64,000 bases of DNA from Orientallactaga sibirica (Eukaryota; Chordata; Mammalia; Rodentia; Dipodidae). A program made the translations under genes and the position numbers. The DNA lies in contig JAEOAD010000024.1 in the NCBI GenBank assembly GCA_036365145.1, positions 13,654,501 through 13,718,500 of the forward strand. The letters are read 5' to 3'. Below the pieces are notes generated by a model. That model had not been told where the DNA came from. It saw only the letters and a program-made list of their open reading frames with translations, and made no database searches. This document shows positions 1 to 12,400 of this stretch, piece by piece; position 1 is the stretch's first letter, and each line of letters begins with the position of its first letter.

Positions 1-420
1 CGCCGGCCGCTCGGCCCGGGCACACGTACCGCGCTCGCGCCCGCACCGCCCAGGCCCCGCCCCTCGCGCCCCGCGCCTGCGTGGGGCGGCGTTGATTTGA
101 ATTTGGAGCCTCGTTCCACGGCGAACGTAGAGCGAGGAGCGGGCGTTCGAATCGCCTCGGACGCTTCGACGCGATTGGCTGATTCGCGGACGGCGATGAC
201 ACGCGATTGGTCCGTCGCCTTGGCATGCTGTGGTTGGCCCAGGACGAGCGAGGAAGCGGGGAGTTAAAGAGTCAGCTTGTCGTGTGAGCCTCCTCGGCCC
301 CCCGGTGGGGGGTCTCTGCAGGCGCCCTTGGGGGGGCGTCCTTTTTACAGCGGAGCAGGTACGTTCCTTGGTGGCTCCTGGCCTTCCCTCCCGTTTCCAC
401 GTGGAGATCTTGGCTTTCCC
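1..420. promoter_or_regulatory. BORA: CpG-island promoter of BORA, probably bidirectional
   Basis: The first ~420 bases are very G+C and CpG rich, unlike the AT-rich introns that follow. Two inverted CCAAT boxes (ATTGG on the plus strand) lie at 174-178 and 206-210, exactly 32 bp apart, the spacing typical of NF-Y sites in G2/M promoters. CHR-type sites (TTYGAA) lie at 146-151 (TTCGAA) and 96-101 (TTTGAA), on the left of the CCAAT pair. BORA starts to the right of this block. In human the divergent neighbour is MZT1, which would be transcribed to the left, but none of its coding sequence is inside the window. Transcription start sites cannot be fixed from sequence alone. Confidence 0.72.
230..358 (+). 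other. BORA: BORA exon 1, 5' untranslated
   Basis: A near-perfect splice donor, CAG|GTACGT, sits at 358/359 inside the CpG island, and no BORA coding sequence precedes the ATG at 1506. I therefore infer a non-coding first exon ending at 358. Its left end is unknown; 230 is a placeholder just right of the CCAAT boxes. Confidence 0.55.
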
Positions 421-968
421 GGCTCAGACCGCCCGGGGTGGATGGGAGCTGCCGGGCACCGCGGAGGGAGAGGGCGCCCAGACAACCATCGCTGGGGTTG
501 GAGGTAACACTTCTCTGCTGTGCTTCGGCTTTTCAGTCGTCTCTTTCTCTCTGGCTGTACCCGCTCATGGACGTGATGCAGACTAGCTTTCCATACTGGG
601 GACGAGGGAACATTTGGGGGGAGTGGGACGTTTGCGACCAAAGGCAGTAAATGTCCTAAGCCCCGTCAATCATACTGATCTAGTGAGGGCTTACGTGCAC
701 ACCTTGGCACAAGTCTCCTGACTTCCCTTAGGACTGTTTAACTTAGATCAGGAGTCTAGAATTTAATTAATGCGAAGCTACTGATAGAAATCGTTTGGTT
801 GACTGCCCTGTGTAAGGCACTTCTGAGTTTATTCTTCCGAAAGATGATAGTACCAAATATCTTACCTTTCGAACTTTCAGGGTTATCTTAAGGATCACTT
901 GCAAAGATGTGTATGAAGCTTTATTGTAAACTATACAAATAACCCTAAAAAGATTAGGTTTTGGGTTA

Positions 969-1126
969 ACTTTTTTTGTTGTTGTTTTTTCGAGGTGTCT
1001 CACTCTGGTTCACGCTGACCTGGAATTAATTTTGTAGTCTCAGGGTGGCCTCGAACTTACATTGATCTTCCTACCTCTGCCTCTGCCCAGTGCTGGGATT
1101 AAAGGCGTCTGCCACCATACCGAGCT
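969..1126 (-). repeat. B1-like SINE
   Basis: A 7SL-derived B1 read in reverse (T-run, 'cgaggtgtctcactc', 'tgctgggattaaaggcgt'). Confidence 0.85.
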
Positions 1127-1235
1127 ATTTAACTCTTTTTGCAGAATGTTTGTTGAATACATTTTTATTATCAAGATTAACATCTGTGATAACTAGTTAT
1201 ATATACACACATACATACATACATGTATATATGTA

Positions 1236-1443
1236 TATTTAATATTTATTTGCAAGCAGAGGGAGAGACAGAAAGAGGAGATGAGAGAGAGAATGGACGC
1301 ACTAGGGCCTCCAGCCACAGCAAATGAACTCCAGATGCTTGTGCCACCTTGTGCATCTGCCTTACATGGATCCTGGGGAATCAAACCTGGGTCCTTTGGC
1401 TTTGCAGGCAAACGCCTTAACCTCTATGCCATCTCTCCAGCCC
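1236..1443 (-). repeat. B2-like tRNA-derived SINE
   Basis: Reverse-oriented element ending 'gccatctctccagccc', with an inner 'ccacagcaaatgaactcca' block. It ends about 47 bp before BORA exon 2. Confidence 0.88.
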
Positions 1444-1490
1444 AATACTTAGTATTTTTAATGTGTATGCTTCTCATTTTTTTCTTTTAG

Positions 1491-1658
1491 TTTGATTTCT
1501 GGGCTATGGGAGATGTAAACGAATTAAAAATGCAAATAACACCAGAAACTCCAGGAAGGATCTCCGTTTTAAATCCTTTTGAAAGCCCTAGTGATTATTC
1601 TAATCTTCATGAACAGACTCTTGCCAGTCCTTCTGTTTTCAAATCCACAAAACTACCA
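1491..1658 (+). CDS. BORA: BORA exon 2 (first coding exon)
   Basis: The acceptor TTTTAG ends at 1490, the ATG is at 1506 and the donor CCA|GTAAGT falls at 1658/1659. The 51 codons begin [18 protein letters not shown] and carry the conserved NPFESPSDY and LASPSVF segments with Ser27-Pro and Ser41-Pro. The exon ends in phase 0. A SINE ends only about 47 bp upstream of the acceptor. Confidence 0.95.
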
Positions 1659-1788
1659 GTAAGTTACTCTTCACTAATATTTACAAGAGATTTTAAATGG
1701 AAGTTCATTGCAAAATAAGTTTAGATGTATCTTTTATATCCTAAGAGACAGTATATCATGGAACATGTCAATGTAGTTTCATATATAT

Positions 1789-1846
<58 letters not shown>

Positions 1847-3428
1847 TGCATGCATGCATATAGGCTGCCCTCTTAACTCCACATGTAGCCAAGGATGTTC
1901 TTGAACTTCTGATCCTTCTGCCTCTACCTCCAGAGTGCTGGTATTACAACTGTGTGCCACCATGCCTGGTTTATGCTATGCTGAGGGTTGAACCTGGGTA
2001 TTGTACATGTTAGGCAAGGCACTCTACCAACTGACATTCATACCCAGCCCATTTTGTGCTTTTTAAGTTGTAGTGTTTATTCTAATTGATGGTTAGGCTG
2101 GTAATAGGTAGACAAGGGTTTTATTACCAGATGTAGTAGCACATGCCTTTAATTAATTACAGCATTTGGGGGCTGAGGTATGAGGATTACCTTGAGTTCA
2201 GGGTGGGTCAGGGCTACACAGTGAGTTCCATGTCAGTCTGTACTAGAGTGAGATCTTGCTTCAAAACGTAAAAAAAAAAAAAAAAGGTTTTGTTATTTAT
2301 TTGCTTGTTTTGAGACAAGGCCTCATTCTAGCCAAGGATGACCTGAAACTGTGTAGCTTGGGCTGGCCTCACTCACATCAAGTCTCCTACCTCAGCCTCC
2401 TGAGTGATAGGATTATAGGCCTAGTTTATTGAAGGGTTATTTATTTTTATTTTTTTCCTTTTCAAGGTAGAGTCTCATTCTAGCCCAGGGTATCCTGGAA
2501 CTCACTCTGTAGTCCCAGGCTGGCCTCGAACTCACAGCCATCCACCTACCTCTATCTCCTGAGTGCTGGGATTAAAGGTGTGTGCCACCATGTGTGGCCA
2601 TTTCTTTTTCTTTTGTTTCTTTTCTTTTTTTGTAAAGTATATAATTTAAAAAATTGTTCAGTTGGTTTTTTTTTGTTTGTTTTTTCAAGGTAGGGTCTCA
2701 CTCTAGCTTAGGCTGACCTGGAATTCACTGTGTAGTCTCAGGCTGGCCTTGAACTCATAACAGTCCACCTACCTCTGTCTCCCAAGTGCAGGGATTAAAG
2801 GTGTGCATCACCACACCCAGATTCGGTTGGAGGATTTTAATTTTTTTTTTTTTTTTTTGGTTTTTCAAGGTAGGATCTCTCTCTGGCCCAGGCTGACCTG
2901 GAATTAACTATGTAGTCTCAGGGTGGCCTCGAACTCTCTGCGATTCTCCTACCTCTGCCTCCCAAGTGTTGGGATTAAAGGCGTGCACCACCACGCCCGG
3001 CTTTAATTTTTTTATGCATGTGTGGTAGGAAGCCAGAGGATAACTTTGTTCCTTAAGAACTCTAGGCGCACAACTTTTATTTTTAGACAGGATTTTTTAT
3101 TGGCCTGGAGCTTGACAGTTGGCTATACTATGCTGGCTGTCCAGGGATCCTCCTATTTCTGCCTCCCCAGTGCTGATTACAAGTGCACATCAACACACCC
3201 AACACTTTTATGTGGGTTCTCGGCATCAAACTTGGATCATTATGCTTCATGCTTGCCAGGCAAGTGCTTAACTGACTGAGCTATCTCCCAGCCCACAATT
3301 TTTATATTTAAAGAGGTAAAGAGAAATAAGTTGACTTAGTGTGATTTGATTTCCATTTGCCATTTAATTTAGTAATATACTCAAATTTGAAAATAAAAGT
3401 TTTAATATGTCCTTTATGTCATCCACAT

Positions 3429-3467
<39 letters not shown>

Positions 3468-6400
3468 TTTTTTGGTTTTTCGAGGTCGGGTCTCACTGTA
3501 GCTCAAGCTGACCTGGAATTCACTCTGTAGTCTCAGGGTGGCCTCGAACTCATGGTGATCCTCCTACCTCTGCCTTCCGAGTGCTGGGATTAAAGGCGTG
3601 TGCTATCACACCTGGCCCACATTTTTGAAGATAACATTGGGTAACATTTTGATGAACTATTTCAAGTTTTCTTTTACTTATAAGTTTGCTTTCTTTTGTT
3701 AAGACTCCGGGGGAATTTAGATGGTCTATTGATCAACTAGCTGCAATCAATCCTGTAGAAATAGATCCAGAAGAGATTCATCGTCAAGCTTCATACTTAA
3801 GTCATTCTCGGTAAGTTTTCTGTGGTTGCACTTATATAACAACATATACTGTTAGGTAAAGGGAGATCAGAAATGCTAAAAGCTGAGCATTTCTGTATGT
3901 GATGATACTGAGAAGGAGAAATTTTTGATGTGGATTTTTGCCTGTCTACGTGAGTGACTTCAAAGAACTGTGGAAAGATTCCCTGGCTTATGGTTCCGAA
4001 TCTGGATAGACGTCTATCAAATGAAATACTTCATTTTTATTGCTTAAAGGACAAACTTTATTCAAATTATTTTGTTGGTGTAGTTTAAATATATCAATGG
4101 GAGCCTATTAAAGGAAAGCTTTACTCCATGTAAACTTTGTATGTAAGCTTAATAGTGGAGTGGTGTCAGAATCGTGCCATTAACTAAATGGAAGATACCA
4201 ATTTTTCTTTTAAAAAGAAATTAACATTTACAGATCTTCAGTGAAGGGAAATTATTTCTGTGAACGATTATTATTTTAAATGTTCAATAAGCTGAAGTAA
4301 TGGTCTGGTTATTTTTCTTCTTTATCTCTACATAGAATCGATAAAGATGTGGAAGACAAAAGACAGAAGGCCATTGAAGAGGTAACTCCACACTGACTGA
4401 TTACTGAGCCAGTTAAGCATTAATTCTGCATATGTGTCTCTCTCAGGAGGACATGTTTGAGGTCCCTCACTGTCCCATCTCCCCTCCAGTTATCAGTACC
4501 CCCCCAACCCCCACCTGCTTAGGGTTCCTTTTGTGCTCCTGTGAGACTAGTTGCTGTCAGCATCTCCGTAACTGTCACGCTTGTTTGTTTCTGTTGCACT
4601 AATTTTCTTAGTGCATCTCTGCCTGTGCTCAGTTTGCTTTTACCCACCGTGTTCATCATTTCATTCCTGGGCTGGGGGGCTAGCGCAGTCTGTGCTTTTG
4701 CAGCTGAGTTTATATAAGGGCAGCTGTAGCAGTTACCTTCTCCCTGCTGGGACAAAACACCCGATCAGAAACAGCTCATGGGAGGGAAGGTTTATTGCAG
4801 CTTAGAGTTTTGAAGGGCACTTTCACTGTGGCAGGGAAAGCATGAGAGGTTGCCTAGGTAACATCTCCCCATCAGTGGGAAGGAAGTCTGAGTATTGATT
4901 GGGCTTGGCACTGTGCTGTATTACCCCCAAAGCCTACTCCATTGACATCCTCCCCACAGCAAGGCTCGACCTCCCAAAGGCCCCATCACTTTCCCAAAAT
5001 GCCACCAGCTGGGGACTACATACTCAAAGTCGTGAGCCAATAGGGGACATTTCACTGAAACCACTTTAGAAGCTGAATACTTTCAGGCTTTCACAGTCTG
5101 GAGTATCCTAGTCACCTGCCTCATAAGTGCAAGTCTCAGAGTGGCATAGGCAGTGGTTTTGCGTTTTGTTAACATTTAAGGATTTTGGGTCCTGGAGAGA
5201 TGACTCAGCAGCTAAAGGGGCTTGTTTGCAAAGCCTGATGGCCTGGGTTCCATTCCCCAGTACTCACCAAAAGCCATATGCACAAAGTAGTGCAAGCAAC
5301 TGGAGTTCGTTTGCAGTGGCTAGAGGCCCTGGCGTGCCCATTCTTTCTCTGGGTCCTTAGGCTTTGCAGACAAGTTCCTTAACTACTAACCCCTCTGTCC
5401 AGTCCCCACATTTGGATTTTTCTCTTTTAGTTCCGGTGTAATCAGTGTACCCTGTTGATGGATGGTTGAGTTCTGCTCATTGTCTTCGGATCACAGTGTT
5501 GTGATTTGTCCATGTGTGGTCTTGCGGTGAACTTTGCCCGAGACTTTGTTCATGTTCACTTTTGGTAGATTTTGCCATATTGCTGTCCTAAAAGGATGTA
5601 CCATTTTATTTTATGATATTTCTTTATTCGTAATATGTTTTTTTCTGATGAGCAACACTGATTGTTTTCTAACTTTGTAAAGTTTGTGCTACACTTGCTG
5701 GTTTAAATGACATCTTATTTGGGTTTCTATTTCATTTTGGGTAACTTGCATGTAATGTCCTAAGTTTAATAGGGCCTTTAGAGTTTTCCTTTATTCATTC
5801 CTTTGTTTTCACATGTTTTCTTTATTGACTCATAGATACTTTCATTAAAGATATTAACTCTTCTACCTTTTTTTTTCTGGAAAATTAAATGTTTTGCCCC
5901 AAAGCATAGGAAAAGAATTAGAACAAAAGAAAGAACTGTATCAGAACGTAGTGACTTGCTTGTAAATTGAATTTTTGCTCTCTCTCTCTTTTTTTTTTTT
6001 TTAAGTCTGTGTCTTTTATTAACTTATACACAATTATTTGTCTTCTGGTTTGTTGAAGTAGTAAGCAGACAACACTTGCCACAGTAATGGCTGTCAAGGT
6101 GGCTGGCCATAAAACACCACATTCATCAGAAGTGCACTCTCAATGAAAATGACTAATTTTGCTATTTTCATCCACCTTTTAGTATTTCAGGACAATTAAC
6201 TTAACCTTCTTTCTCTTGTGCTTATTTTTCTTGGGAGTGGTATAAAAGTTCTTCCTTTTTTTAGCACCATCATGAAATCTCAGCACAAGATGAATGGTGA
6301 ATTCCTTATGAATGTTGTAATCAAAGTACACCCATCTTCCATTTGCTTACCAGTGAAGATCAGCGTTTGATGATCAGAAGGAATGTTGACATTTTTCTGC

Positions 6401-9400
6401 AGTGTCCGAGGATTCAACCTCGAGTGTGATGGTCTTCCCCATAAGAGTTTTCATGAAAATCTGCATTTTGGTGGCAGCCCCACCACAGATGGTGGATCGG
6501 AAAAGACCTGGCTCTCTTTTTAAATGTCAGTTATAATGACTGCGTGATTAAACTTACATCATCAGTTTTAAGCTAATATGATATCACTGAATGAGAAAAG
6601 TGCAGGGTGTGTAGGAACTCCACCGCATGTACACACAAAGGGCAAATAATCTCAAAGGCATGGATATTGGTAAATGTGATAAACTAATTAGCAGGTAATG
6701 AGTTTTGACTATTTTAATGTAATTTATTTAATTGTAAATTTATTTAACTTTATTTCAGTAATTGGCTTTAACAAATGGCATCCACATTCCTGAAAGTTTA
6801 GTAAGCAGATCTTGAGAGTATAGACTAGGTACAGTGCACCATTTATTCTGGGTTGATTGTGCATTTCTATCTGTATTTACTCCCTTCCTCTTACTCCCTT
6901 TTTCACCCTTCTCCCCCTGCAGATTGGCAAAGAAATTAAGAATAATTTCTGTATGACTCTATGATTGATGTCCTTAGCATAATATAAAAGTTTGAATTTG
7001 AAGTGGTTGATTTTAAAGTATTAAGATTTCTCTTTGTGTGCTTTAAATTTTTTTCTGTTTTACTTTTGGTCAGTTTTTTTTTTTTTAAGTATTAAGAATT
7101 ATAAGTAACTATAAAGTTAGTAAATATGAAATACTTAATGGGTATTTGAAAACAATGGCAGTTATCTTTTCCATTTTGGGGGATTTATGCCTAACTTCAG
7201 CTTTTCTTTTCCTAGTTTTTCACTAAAGATGTCATCGTACCTTCTCCTTGGACTGATCATGATGGGAAACAGCTGTCAGAGCATCCTGCCAATAAATGTA
7301 AGTGTACGTGAAACCATAATGAGTAAGAACTGATGTAACAGTTACAGAATCAGAAAATCTTAAAGAGCAGTGAATGTAAAGCAACATAGCAAAATGTCAG
7401 TTTATATCCTTTGATAATGATTTCGCTAAAAATTAAATTCCTGAATTAAAACAATTAACTTTTCTTAGGGTAAAGTTCAAAATGTAACTAACATATGCTC
7501 TAGTGCTTTTTGTCATTCTTTTCTAAATGCAATTTATTCTTCATGAATATTGTGAATAGGAATTTTAGTGATGCTTATCAGAGATGGAAAGGTGCAGAGA
7601 GTTGATTTTTGAATATAGAGCTGAATTGTTAATGATTCTTGCAGTGATTTTGAAGTATTGTGTGTGTTCTTAATATGGAGGTGTGTTCATTGCTTTCTTT
7701 ATCAAGACAACAGCAATCGTAGGTAAAGTGGATGGAGTACTTTTAAAAAAATATTATATTGATGAACTTGTTTATTTATTTTGAAAGATGAGATGCAGAC
7801 AGAGAGAGAGGGAATGGATGCTCCAGGGTCTCTAGCCACTGCAAACAGCATATGCCACCATGTGCATCTGGCTTACATGGGTACTGGGGAATCAAACCTG
7901 GGTCCTTAGGCTTCGCAGGCAAGCCATCTCTCTAAGTCATCTCTCCTGCCCAGGAGCACTTTCTTTGCCAGGGCAGTACTCTTAAGTGCTGTCAGTAATT
8001 CTTTACAACTGGTCCAGCATCCACTGGGGCTGTTCCATAAACCCTTGGGACGGGGGATACAAAAGGAACTGACATGAGCCTTGTGCTCGTGGTGCCTGCC
8101 TTACTAAGAATAAAGAAGGTCTTCGTCTTTCGCCAGTGTCCACGGACCTCTGACACATTGATTTGTTAAGCTAATTCCCTGCCAATGCTAGAATGCAAGG
8201 TCTCCAACAGTGCCAGGAGGTCTTATGTCTGGAGATGTCTGTTACCTCGCAGCTGTATCTAGCTTTTGAATTTGCCATTCTTGTAGGTTATTTGGCTTTC
8301 TGGGTGACAGTTGATTCATCTTCATGTACTAACACCTGCCTTGATTTCCTCTTCTAAAGAGCTCAGTGGTCATATTCCTATTGGAGTTTCTTTTTTTCTC
8401 TCTCTCTATTAATTTCTAAGCTACCTAATATAGCTCAGTGTTGAAGCATTTACCTAACATGAACAAAGATCTGGGTTCAATCTACAGCACTGAAAAAAAT
8501 TCTGATCTACTTGTTATATAGATTTCAACTTTTCAGCCAACATCTATACTGTTTATTCTTGGAGGCATAGAAATCTGATCCATCATTTTTTTCTGTCTTG
8601 TTTTTTTTTTTTTGTTGTTTGTTTGTTTGTTTTTTTTTCGTTGTAGAGTTTCACTGTAGCCCAGGCTCCTGAGTGCAGGCTTAAATGCATGTGCCACCAC
8701 ACCTGGCTTGATTTTTTTTTTTTTTTTTAAATTTTTTATTTTATTTTATTTTTATTTATTTATTTGACAGAGGAAGAGGGGGAGAGAGAGAGAATGGATG
8801 CATCAGGGTCTCCAGCTACTGCGAATGAACTCCAGAGGCATGCGTTCCCTTGTGCATCTGGCTAACGTGGGTCCTGTCCTGGGGAATTAAAACTGGGTCC
8901 TTTGGCTTTGCAGGCAAATGCCTTAACCGCTAAGCCATCTCTCCAGCCCCAAGAGAATGATTTTTAAAATACCACATTTTATTCAAATTTTACAAAGGAT
9001 TGTGGAAAGGGGAAGGCTGAGAGGTGAGAGGAAATAAAATGGGGAGAAGCACACCACATGTAGCTCTGCAGTCCATGTGACCAGATAGGGATCTGGCGAA
9101 AAAAGCAGGGAAAGAAAAGAAAAAGAAAGTTCAAGGAGTTCCTGCCATGTGGGGAGCTGGAGGAGATAAAGAACCCTTGTGGAGAGTAAGGGCTGGGGGG
9201 CCTTCATTGCTGGGCCTGGGCTGGAGTCTAGGCCAAGCCCCTAGCAGCTCAGCCCAGGCCCAGCCAAGGGAAAAACTCACCCACACCTGGAAGTTCCTAG
9301 GGGATCAGAGAGCCAGAGCGATTGTTGTTTTAAACTTAAGAATATATAGTGATAATGTTGCTATAGGTCTTTGCTTTGAGGAAGGCTGGGAGGCATGCTG

Positions 9401-12400
9401 GTAGAGTTAGTAGACTCTGCATGACAGAGAAAAGGCACAGAGGTAAGGCTGAGGCAGTAGTTGCGTGAGAGAAGTACTGTTTTCTCATAATTTACGTAAG
9501 CGATCTAAGATGGAGGGTGTGCTTGGAATATGCATTATCACTCACCCACAGACTTCCAGCTGGGATTCTCCAGGCACGTTTTGGAGATTCTGGAAATGTC
9601 AGGAAGTATAGGATTTAGGAGGAAGTAGATGAGTGGGGCAAGTGCTTGGGGATGTCTTATCCTTGGCCCCTTCCTGTCTTTATTTCCTTCCCGTCCTGCC
9701 ATGAGGTGAGGTGCTCCATGCTGTCATGTCCTCCCTATCATGGGGACACATGACCTTGGAATGTCAGCTGACTCTTTCCTCCCTTATATTGCTTCAGTGA
9801 TTTTATCACAGCAGGGAGAACAGAAACGGAAACAGATGGCAGTTAGGCTAGAGAAGTCAACAAAAGCTAAGGTGTGAGGATTTCTTCCTAAAATTCTGCA
9901 GTTATATATTGTCTGTATATATGTCTTGTTTGTCCTTCTTCTCCTCCCCTTTACCTTGCTTACATTGTTGGTTTTTTCATTGCTTGTTTAGTTGTCGTAT
10001 CTGGTGATATTCATAGTTTAAAACCTGAGATTAAAAATTTTCACATATATTCTTGAGTAACAAATCAACTCAGGTGTAATTTTATGGTCAAATTTCAGGT
10101 TTTGTCAGAGTAATTTAATATTTAATCTGGTTTATGTAAACTAATTGGAGGAAAACTGAGTGACAGAGAATCTGTTTGAAGACACTTGGCAGTGGGTGGA
10201 GTGGCTAAAATGTACTCTTACCCTTTCAAGTGAACATCATGGGCAATAATGATACTCATTTAAAAAGATTTTGGGGGGCTGGAGAGATGCTCAGTGGTTG
10301 AGGCATTTGCCTGCAAAGAATTAACAATCTGGATTCGATTCCCCAGTGCCCACCTAAAGCCAGATTCACAGGGTGATGCATGATCTGGAGTTCTGTGCTT
10401 GCAAGTAAATAAATTATTATTTTTGTATTTTAAAAAATATTTTATTTATTCATTTATTTATGAGGAGAGAGAGAGAGAGGAAGAGAAAGACAGAAAATGG
10501 GTGCACCAGGGCTTCTAGCCACTGCAAACAAACTCCAGACACAAGTGCCACCATGTGCATCTGGTTTACTTGGGATCTGGAGAATCAAACCTGGGTCCTT
10601 AGGCTTTGTAGTCAAGTACCTTAACCGCTAAGGCATCTCTCAGCCCTGTGTATTTTCTTTAGTGGGGGTTAGGAGAGCATTGGCATACCAGGGCTTCCAG
10701 CGACTCCAGACGCATGTGCCATCTTGTTTGTATGTGTGACCTTGCACACTTGTGTCACCTGCTTCTGGTTTTGTGGGATTTGAAGAGTTGAATATAAATC
10801 CTTAGGCTTTGCAGGCAAATGACATTTTTTTGGGGGGGGGGGATTAAACAATCCTACTTCTATGCACATATAAATATATGTAATATATATATTAAAATCA
10901 ATATATCAACATGTCTGCATTCCCATGTTCATTACAGTAATGGTATACTCTTCACTCTTAAAAAAGGAAGGGAATTCTATCATATGAGACAGTATGAATG
11001 GATCTTGGGGACACATACTAAGTGAAATAAGCCAGTTACAGAAAGGCAAATACTGCATGATCTTGATTATGTATGGAATCTACCAAAGTAAACACATTGA
11101 AAGCAGAATAGCAGCCAGGCGTGGTGGCTCATGCCTTTAATCCCAGCACTAGAGAGGCAGAGGTAAGAGGATCACTGTGTTCAAGGCCACCCTGAGGCTA
11201 CATAGTGAATTCCAGGTCAGCCTAGACTAGAGTGAAACCTTACGTTGGGGGAAAAAAATAGAATAGGGGAAGGGATAATATTGGGGACATGGTGATCAAA
11301 GGGCATCCAGTTTCAGAAAGGAATGAATTATGGTGGTCTATGCATAGTAAGGTAACTGCAATTAAGGTATATTTCAAAATTGCTAAAAATGGATTTTAAT
11401 TATTCTCACCACAAAAGAATATGTGAAATGATAGATAAATTGGCCCCTCTTTTGCTCATTCAATAATGTAGAGACATGTTAAAATACCACATGTGTACCA
11501 ACAAGAAATACAATTGTTGTTTGTCATATCAAAAATTTTTTAAAGTATTACTTGGTACCTACTTATTTGTTGTTGTCATGCTTTAATTTTATACTTGCCA
11601 TCCCTGCAAGTTAAATAATCTAATATAAATATGCCAAAACTATAAATGTAGATAGTTTGTCCTAAAATTCTATAAATACTTACAGAAAAAAACTAACACC
11701 AAAGAAAACAAATGTAGCTTGACTGATTTTCCACTTGAAATGTTTTACAGGCACTAATGCTAGTAGGGACTCCCCTATTGGCAAAAAGGTGACCATTCAT
11801 TCTGAAAAATGCAGTGGTAAGTATCTGAAAGAGATCATTTTGCATACTAAGCTACATGTGACTTAATCTCAGTTCATGTCACTTTAGAATTGAAATTATT
11901 TTCCTTTGTGAATGAGCTGTGTAACTCCTGCAGAGCTGACTTACTGAAGCAGGTTTATTGACGGATACATCCAGCCCTGTTTTAGAAATAGCACTAATGG
12001 GTCATTTTCGTGTCCAAAGTATGTGGTTTTGGAAGGCATCTTTTGAAGATCTGTTAATATGGGGAATCTCCCCACCCCCAATCAGTCCTCCCTCCAGCTT
12101 GGCCTGGGTTCTTTTTCAGTTTTTAAGTTTTATCACTAACAAATTTCAGTTAGCCTGGAAAGTGTGGGAAACCCTGTGGAGGAAGGTGGTGTGGTGTGCA
12201 GTAGAACACTTAAGCGGGCTACTTCAGTGTGCTTCGGTATGCTGGGGAGGTGGTTCGTCGGCACGCATGTGGTAAATCCCATGTCCCGATTTCATTCATT
12301 TATGCATGTTTTTATTTCTTATTTCTTCTGTATTTATTTGCTTGTTTCCAGTTGGTTGCCAGACTTTGCTGTCTCTTCCTGTGGATTTTAATTTAGAAAC

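Larger units (their letters stand above)
359..1490 (+). other. BORA: BORA intron 1
   Basis: The left end is still CpG-rich; the rest is unique AT-rich sequence followed by a B1 and a B2-like SINE. Several short reading frames in the CpG part are not supported as genes. Confidence 0.6.

Noticed and set aside
1..60. MZT1 first exon at the left edge
   Set aside because: The minus strand here shows no MZT1 start or coding sequence. Its presence beyond the edge is inferred only from human synteny.
3429..3472. Tandem repeats considered as a CRISPR array or satellite
   Set aside because: Simple ATTT microsatellite with no spacers, in a mammalian intron.
9147..9404. 85-codon plus-strand reading frame in a G+C-rich patch
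   Set aside because: Short, intronic, with no recognisable domain or splice partners.
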